From positions 170,319-234,318 of the forward strand of contig NZ_JAUYWF010000007.1 of NCBI RefSeq assembly GCF_030708455.1: a DNA stretch of 64,000 nucleotides, written 5' to 3'. Both the position numbers and the translations under genes were made by a program. This document shows positions 60,218-64,000 of this stretch, piece after piece. The notes under the pieces were generated by a model that did no database searches, had not been told where the DNA came from, and saw nothing but the letters and a program-made list of their open reading frames with translations. Within the stretch, counting starts at the first letter, position 1; the number at the start of each line of letters is the position of its first letter. This DNA is from Halomonas sp. SSL-5. GTDB lineage: Bacteria; Pseudomonadota; Gammaproteobacteria; Pseudomonadales; Halomonadaceae.

Positions 60218-61164
60218 CGCTCCTCGTCGCTCTTCGACGGGTAGTGAGGGGCGTTCACCTGTCGCTCGAGGAAGTCGAGGCCGGCCTCGATGGCCGTGCC
60301 ACGGGTGAGGAAGCTCAGGAAGTGGCCCCGGCCGTGCTGGAGGAAGAGCTCGGCCTCGCCGCCCTCGTCGCGGAGCGCCTGATAGAAGTCGGTGGCGTGA
60401 TCCACCGGGACCAGGCGGTCCCAGGTGCCGTGGAACAGGAAGAAGGGTGGCGGCGTGTCCGGGATCTGCCGGGCCGGGGAGGCGAGCCGGTATTGCTCCG
60501 GCACTTCGGCCCGGGTGCCGCCCAGAAATTGCACCACCAGCCGGCCGTCGGCAAACTTGAACAGGTCGCTGGGCGTGCCGCCCGCCACCACGGCCGCCAG
60601 GCGCGCATGTTCGCCGCCGTGGGGCTCGGCCAGGGGCCCGTCGCTGCCGGCCAGGGCCAGCAGGCTGACCAGATGCGCCCCCGAGGAGAAGCCGACCCCG
60701 ACGATGCGATCGGTGTCCACGCGCCAGTCCTCGGCGTTGGCATGCAGCCACGCCATGGCCTGCTGGAGGTCGTGGAGCTGGGCCGGGAAGCGGTAGTCGG
60801 GGGCGAAGCGGTGCTCGATATTGAGCGTGACGAAGCCGCGCCGGGTAAGGGCCTCGGCGATCTCCTCCATGTCCTCCGGCGTGCGATTGCGCCAGCCGCC
60901 GCCATGCACCAGCAGGGCGGCCGGGCGCAGTTCGTCACCGTCGCCCTGGGGCAGCCGCACCCGGGCGTTCAGGGGCTCCGGCCAGTCGTCGGGGGTATAG
61001 CGCTGGTCGGCCAGCCGCCGAATGCTGGCCGGGGCACCCTGCTGTGCGGGAATGTCGCCGTCTGCCACCTCGCGACCGTCGCTGCCGAGGTAGGTGTGGG
61101 TGCAGCCGGCGAGGCCCAGGCTCAGCAAGAGCAGGGTGCCTCGCCACCAGGTTGTGGCTGCCAT
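60214..61164 (-). CDS. Alpha/beta-hydrolase lipoprotein
   Basis: The 316-residue protein has a lipoprotein signal (WWRGTLLLLSLGLAGC, lipobox LAGC, Cys about residue 21), an oxyanion HGGGW motif, the nucleophile GVGFSSGAH (Ser), HGTWDRLVPVD (Asp) and GRGHFLSF (His). It is an esterase of the BD-FAE/carboxylesterase type, probably anchored in an envelope membrane. ATG 61164 is chosen for the signal peptide. Its upstream region is a 27-bp tandem repeat that reaches the 3' end of mtnN. Confidence 0.85.
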   Translation of the reverse strand: MAATTWWRGTLLLLSLGLAGCTHTYLGSDGREVADGDIPAQQGAPASIRRLADQRYTPDDWPEPLNARVRLPQGDGDELRPAALLVHGGGWRNRTPEDMEEIAEALTRRGFVTLNIEHRFAPDYRFPAQLHDLQQAMAWLHANAEDWRVDTDRIVGVGFSSGAHLVSLLALAGSDGPLAEPHGGEHARLAAVVAGGTPSDLFKFADGRLVVQFLGGTRAEVPEQYRLASPARQIPDTPPPFFLFHGTWDRLVPVDHATDFYQALRDEGGEAELFLQHGRGHFLSFLTRGTAIEAGLDFLERQVNAPHYPSKSDEER

Positions 61165-61235
61165 CGTCCCCGGCGCCCGCTGCCGCGCTATCGTCCCCGG
61201 CGCCCGCTGCCGCGCCATCGTCTCAGGCGCCCGCC
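61162..61235. repeat. 27-bp tandem repeat between mtnN and the lipoprotein gene
   Basis: Two almost perfect 27-bp units (beginning ATCGTCCCCGGCGCCCGCTG) and a third partial unit run in tandem. The third unit contains the mtnN stop (61223-61225). Unit number may vary between strains. Confidence 0.85.
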
Positions 61236-61957
61236 ACGGCGGTCGCGCGCTGCCGATCGGCGAGGCGTGCCACCATCGCCTCGATCATCTTCGAGGAGTG
61301 CAGGGCGGCCTTCTCCAGGAACTGCTCGAAGGAGAGGTGGTTGTCGCCACCGCCGGCGATGTCGGAGAGGGCGCGGATCACCACGAAGGGGCAGTCGTAG
61401 AGGTGGCAGGTCTGGGCGATGGCCGCGGCCTCCATCTCGGCGGCGAGCATGGTGGGGAAACGCTGGCGGGTCTGGGCTACCAGGTTGGGGCAGGCCATGA
61501 ACACATCGCCGGTGGCGATCAGCCCCTCGACGACCTTGACCTCGCCCAGCGCCTCGACGCACTCCCGTGCCAGGTGGACCAGGCGCTCGTCGGGCAGGTA
61601 GGCCGCGGGCATGTCGGGGACCTGGCCGTGCTCGTAGCCGAACACCACCGCGTCGACGTCGTGGTGGCGCACCTCGCTGGAGACCACGATATCGCCGATC
61701 TCCAGTCCCTCGCCGAAGCCGCCGGCGGAGCCGGTGTTGATGATCGCCTCGGGCTTGTACATGTCGAGCAGCAGGGTGGTGCCGACGGCGGCATTCACCT
61801 TGCCGATGCCCGACTGCAGGATCACCACCTCGACGCCATGCAGCAGGCCGCTATGGAAGGTGTTGCCGACATGGGTGTGGGTCTCGCGCCCCTCGAGCAG
61901 GGAGGCGAGCCGTGCCACCTCCTGGCTCATGGCGCCGATGATGCCGATGCGCTTCAT
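61223..61957 (-). CDS. mtnN: 5'-methylthioadenosine/S-adenosylhomocysteine nucleosidase
   Basis: The 244-residue enzyme starts [23 protein letters not shown] and has VILQSGIGKVNAAVGTTLLLD, IINTGSAGGFGEGLEIGDIVVSSEVRHHDVD, AAEMEAAAIAQTCHLYDCPFVVIRALSD (purine/ribose site and catalytic Asp). It splits SAH to adenine and S-ribosylhomocysteine, the LuxS substrate. Its ATG shares one base with the luxS TGA. Close coupling with luxS makes a two-step SAH recycling operon. Confidence 0.95.
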   Translation of the reverse strand: MKRIGIIGAMSQEVARLASLLEGRETHTHVGNTFHSGLLHGVEVVILQSGIGKVNAAVGTTLLLDMYKPEAIINTGSAGGFGEGLEIGDIVVSSEVRHHDVDAVVFGYEHGQVPDMPAAYLPDERLVHLARECVEALGEVKVVEGLIATGDVFMACPNLVAQTRQRFPTMLAAEMEAAAIAQTCHLYDCPFVVIRALSDIAGGGDNHLSFEQFLEKAALHSSKMIEAMVARLADRQRATAVAGA

Positions 61958-62421
61958 CAGGCGAACACCTGGGACCACTCGTCGCGCTTGGCCAGGAAGC
62001 CACGCGCGATCTGCTTGGCGCCTTCCAGGCTGTGGCTGGCGGCCCAGCCGCACTGCATCTCGTTGCAGGCCGGCACTTCGCTGGCCTCGAGCACATCCTC
62101 GAGGGTCTTCTCGAGCAGCTCGAGCATGGCATCGTAGTCGTCGTGGTTGAGCATCGCCCAGTAGAAACCGGTCTGGCAGCCCATGGGACTGATGTCGACC
62201 ACCTTGTCGGAGTGGTTGCGCGACATCTCCGCCAGCAGATGCTCCAGGGAGTGCAGGCCGGGCATATCCATATGATCCTGGTTGGGCTGGCAGATACGCA
62301 TGTCGTACTTGTGGATGGTGTCGCCATGCTCGCCGGTCTTGACGTCGGCCAGGCGCAAGTAAGGGGCCTTCACCTTGGTGTGGTCCAGGTTGAAGCTCTC
62401 GACGTTCATCTTGTCGCTCAT
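61957..62421 (-). CDS. luxS: S-ribosylhomocysteine lyase
   Basis: The 154-residue enzyme has [25 protein letters not shown] (HxxEH metal site), [13 protein letters not shown] (catalytic Cys) and ACNEMQCGW with the Cys region. It produces homocysteine and the AI-2 precursor DPD. It is followed directly by mtnN. The upstream gap to folD holds a hairpin. Confidence 0.97.
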   Translation of the reverse strand: MSDKMNVESFNLDHTKVKAPYLRLADVKTGEHGDTIHKYDMRICQPNQDHMDMPGLHSLEHLLAEMSRNHSDKVVDISPMGCQTGFYWAMLNHDDYDAMLELLEKTLEDVLEASEVPACNEMQCGWAASHSLEGAKQIARGFLAKRDEWSQVFA

Positions 62422-62441
62422 GAAATCCTCATTCTGCTGTG

Positions 62442-62477
62442 GGGTCAGGCCCCTAAGGGAGCTTTGGGGGCTGACCC
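62442..62477. repeat. Hairpin between folD and luxS
   Basis: GGGTCAG and CTGACCC pair, with inner CCCC/GGGG and a self-complementary CCCTAAGGG. No T-run follows on the minus strand, so attenuation or RNA stability is likelier than simple termination. It resembles the GGGGTCnGACCCC palindromes at 29188. Confidence 0.55.
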
Positions 62478-62487
62478 TTAGGGAAAA

Positions 62488-63345
62488 TTAGCTGGCGTCG
62501 TGGAGGTCGGCGGCCTGGAGGGTGTTCTCCAGCAGGCTGGCGACGGTCATGGGGCCGACGCCGCCGGGGACGGGGGTGATCCAGCCGGCACGCTGGGCGG
62601 CGGCGTCGAAATCGACGTCGCCGATCAGGCGACCATCCGCCTGGCGGTTGATGCCCACGTCGATGACGATGGCGCCCTCCTTGACCCATTCCCCCTTGAC
62701 CAGGCCGGGCTTGCCCACCGCCACGATCAGGACATCGGCACGCCGCACGTGTTCCTCGAGGTTGCGCGTGAAGCGGTGACAGACGGTCGTCGTGCAGCCG
62801 GCGATCATCAGCTCCAGGGACATGGGGCGGCCGACGATATTGGAGGCGCCGACCACGGTGGCGTCCAGGCCGCGGATCGCCAGGCCGGTCTCCTCGAGCA
62901 GCGTCATCACGCCCTTGGGCGTGCAGGGGCGCAGCAGCGGCAGGCGCTGGGCCAGGCGCCCCAGATTGTAGGGGTGGAAGCCGTCCACGTCCTTGTCCGG
63001 GCGGATGCGCTCGAGGATGGGGCGGGCATCGAGCTGCTCGGGCAGCGGCAGCTGGACCAGGATGCCATCCACGGCCGGGTCGGCGTTGAGGCGGTCGATC
63101 AGCTCCTCGAGCTCGTGCTGGGTCGTGTCCGCGGGCAGCTGGTGACGGAACGACTCGATGCCGGCCTCGACACAGGCGTTGTGCTTGTTGCGCACATAGA
63201 CCGCGGAGGCGGGATCCTCGCCGACCAGGACCACGGCAAGGCCTGGCGCCCGCCCCCCGGCCTCAAGGCGCGCCTGCACCTGGCGGGCGACCTGCTGGCG
63301 AACACGGGCGGCTATGGCTTTGCCATCGATCAGTTGCGCGGTCAT
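62488..63345 (-). CDS. folD: Bifunctional methylenetetrahydrofolate dehydrogenase/cyclohydrolase
   Basis: The 285-residue enzyme has [28 protein letters not shown] (YxxxK catalytic site), [54 protein letters not shown] (Rossmann NADP site) and [14 protein letters not shown]. It interconverts 5,10-methylene- and 10-formyl-THF. Single gene upstream of luxS-mtnN on the same strand. Confidence 0.97.
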   Translation of the reverse strand: MTAQLIDGKAIAARVRQQVARQVQARLEAGGRAPGLAVVLVGEDPASAVYVRNKHNACVEAGIESFRHQLPADTTQHELEELIDRLNADPAVDGILVQLPLPEQLDARPILERIRPDKDVDGFHPYNLGRLAQRLPLLRPCTPKGVMTLLEETGLAIRGLDATVVGASNIVGRPMSLELMIAGCTTTVCHRFTRNLEEHVRRADVLIVAVGKPGLVKGEWVKEGAIVIDVGINRQADGRLIGDVDFDAAAQRAGWITPVPGGVGPMTVASLLENTLQAADLHDAS

Positions 63346-63450
63346 CGAGGATCCTCTGGGTGGCCGGAAATGGGGAGGCGTGATTTTCGCATGCCGGGCC
63401 CTCGAAACAAAGCCGAGGTCTTTGGCGATGACAGATAGTCACAGCCTGTT

Positions 63451-63538
63451 GTGGGAGCCCGATTTATCGGCGATAGCGCTGGTGCCTGGACGCCTATCGG
63501 CGCCATCGCGCAGGATCTGCGCTCCCACAATGGGTGCC
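63451..63538. repeat. Expanded GTGGGAGC palindromic repeat, inverted copy
   Basis: It starts GTGGGAGCCCGATTTATCGG and ends GCAGGATCTGCGCTCCCAC. It is the reverse orientation of the 39873 and 58494 copies, with a longer centre of about 35 bases. It lies between folD and the tRNA genes. Confidence 0.82.
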
Positions 63539-63658
63539 ATGTCGGCTGCGGTAGGCCCGGGCGCGGCGAAGCTTCACTTGACCGGGCGGGAAAGTCACGT
63601 AGAATACGCAGCGCTTGACGAGGCCTCTGCGGCGGCGTCCAGCCCGCTCGATCGCCGG

Positions 63659-63735
63659 CGGAGTGTAGCGCAGCCTGGTAGCGCGCCTGCTTTGGGAGCA
63701 GGATGTCGGGGGTTCGAATCCCTCCACTCCGACCA
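63659..63735 (+). tRNA. tRNA-Pro (anticodon TGG)
   Basis: A 77-nt cloverleaf with acceptor CGGAGTG/CACTCCG, anticodon loop TTTGGGA between CCTGC and GCAGG, T-loop GGTTCGAATC and encoded ACCA. First of three tRNA genes. Confidence 0.97.
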
Positions 63736-63803
63736 CAACCTTCTGAATGTCTTGTGGTTTTTTGGCAATCAGGGTTGCGGCGAGGCGATCTGGAACGTAG
63801 AAT

Positions 63804-63880
63804 GCGCCCATAGCTCAATCGGATAGAGCAACGGCCTTCTAAGCCGTAGGCTGCAGGTTCGAGTCCTGCTGGGCGCGCCA
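63804..63880 (+). tRNA. tRNA-Arg (anticodon TCT)
   Basis: A 77-nt cloverleaf with acceptor GCGCCCA/TGGGCGC, anticodon loop CTTCTAA between ACGGC and GCCGT, T-loop GGTTCGAGTC and encoded GCCA. Confidence 0.97.
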
Positions 63881-63924
63881 TCAAGGTGCGGTAGCAGGCA
63901 GTCGATGCGAGCAACTGTCGATGT

Positions 63925-64000
63925 GGTGGATGTAGCTCAGTGGTAGAGCCCCGGATTGTGGCTCCGGTGGTCGTGGGTTCGATCCCCATCATCCACCCCA
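63925..64000 (+). tRNA. tRNA-His (anticodon GTG)
   Basis: A 76-nt cloverleaf with the extra 5' G of tRNA-His (GGTGGATG), anticodon loop TTGTGGC between CCGGA and TCCGG, and encoded CCA ending at the last base of the window. Confidence 0.96.

Noticed and set aside
63342..63992. 216-residue minus-strand frame over the tRNA cluster
   Set aside because: It spans three tRNA genes in antisense, a common false gene call over tRNA clusters.

Overview
The window is a contiguous piece of a GC-rich gammaproteobacterial chromosome. Gene content and order (phasin, pilBCD, coaE-yacG, a Tus-like terminus protein, luxS, folD, tRNA cluster) fit a halophilic member of the Halomonadaceae, probably Halomonas or a close relative. 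That placement is inference, because no rRNA or species marker is present.

Layout. (1) Positions 1-28.2 kb hold a mosaic surface-polysaccharide locus. Its left part (0-16.6 kb) is AT-richer. It carries a 3'-truncated rfbB, a Wzx flippase, an F420-hydrogenase-beta-like Fe-S protein, two polysaccharide pyruvyl transferases (one interrupted by an amber codon), an IS1380 element, glycosyltransferases, an intact rfbB-rfbA pair, a WecF-like transferase, a graveyard of IS30/IS3/IS630 fragments and a Wzy-like polymerase. At about 16.66 kb composition switches sharply to GC-rich. From there come fnlA-fnlB-fnlC (UDP-L-FucNAc), a WbuB-like transferase, and PglC-, PglD-, PglE- and PglF-like genes (UDP-diNAc-bacillosamine-type sugar and its transfer to undecaprenyl phosphate). 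A divergent pair, a two-TM Nudix-like protein and a PP2C-like phosphatase, splits the pglE-like and pglF-like genes. (2) Positions 28.2-35.3 kb hold type IV pilus genes pilD, pilC, pilB (minus strand), divergent pilA, and a PglL-type O-oligosaccharyltransferase that could glycosylate the pilin with glycans initiated by the Pgl-like genes. (3) Positions 35.4-60.2 kb are housekeeping genes (phasin, mscL, tus-like, yacG, coaE, Lon-like protease, aminotransferase, D-amino-acid dehydrogenase-like protein, pyrC). They are interleaved with seven toxin-antitoxin-type units: HigBA, Phd/VapC, StbDE/RelBE, two HipBA, a solo YefM-like antitoxin and a RelE/NadS pair. A REP-associated transposase (RAYT) lies among short palindromic repeats that form the stop codons of its neighbours. 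(4) Positions 60.2-64 kb hold an alpha/beta-hydrolase lipoprotein, mtnN-luxS-folD (SAH recycling/AI-2 and one-carbon metabolism) and tRNA-Pro(TGG), tRNA-Arg(TCT), tRNA-His(GTG).

The strongest items for a second look are the TM-Nudix/PP2C divergent pair, hipBA facing a Lon-like protease across three identical-core operators spaced exactly 50 bp apart, the RAYT/REP family supplying stop codons, the probable co-exchange of pilA with the 3' end of its OTase gene, and the amber-interrupted pyruvyl transferase.
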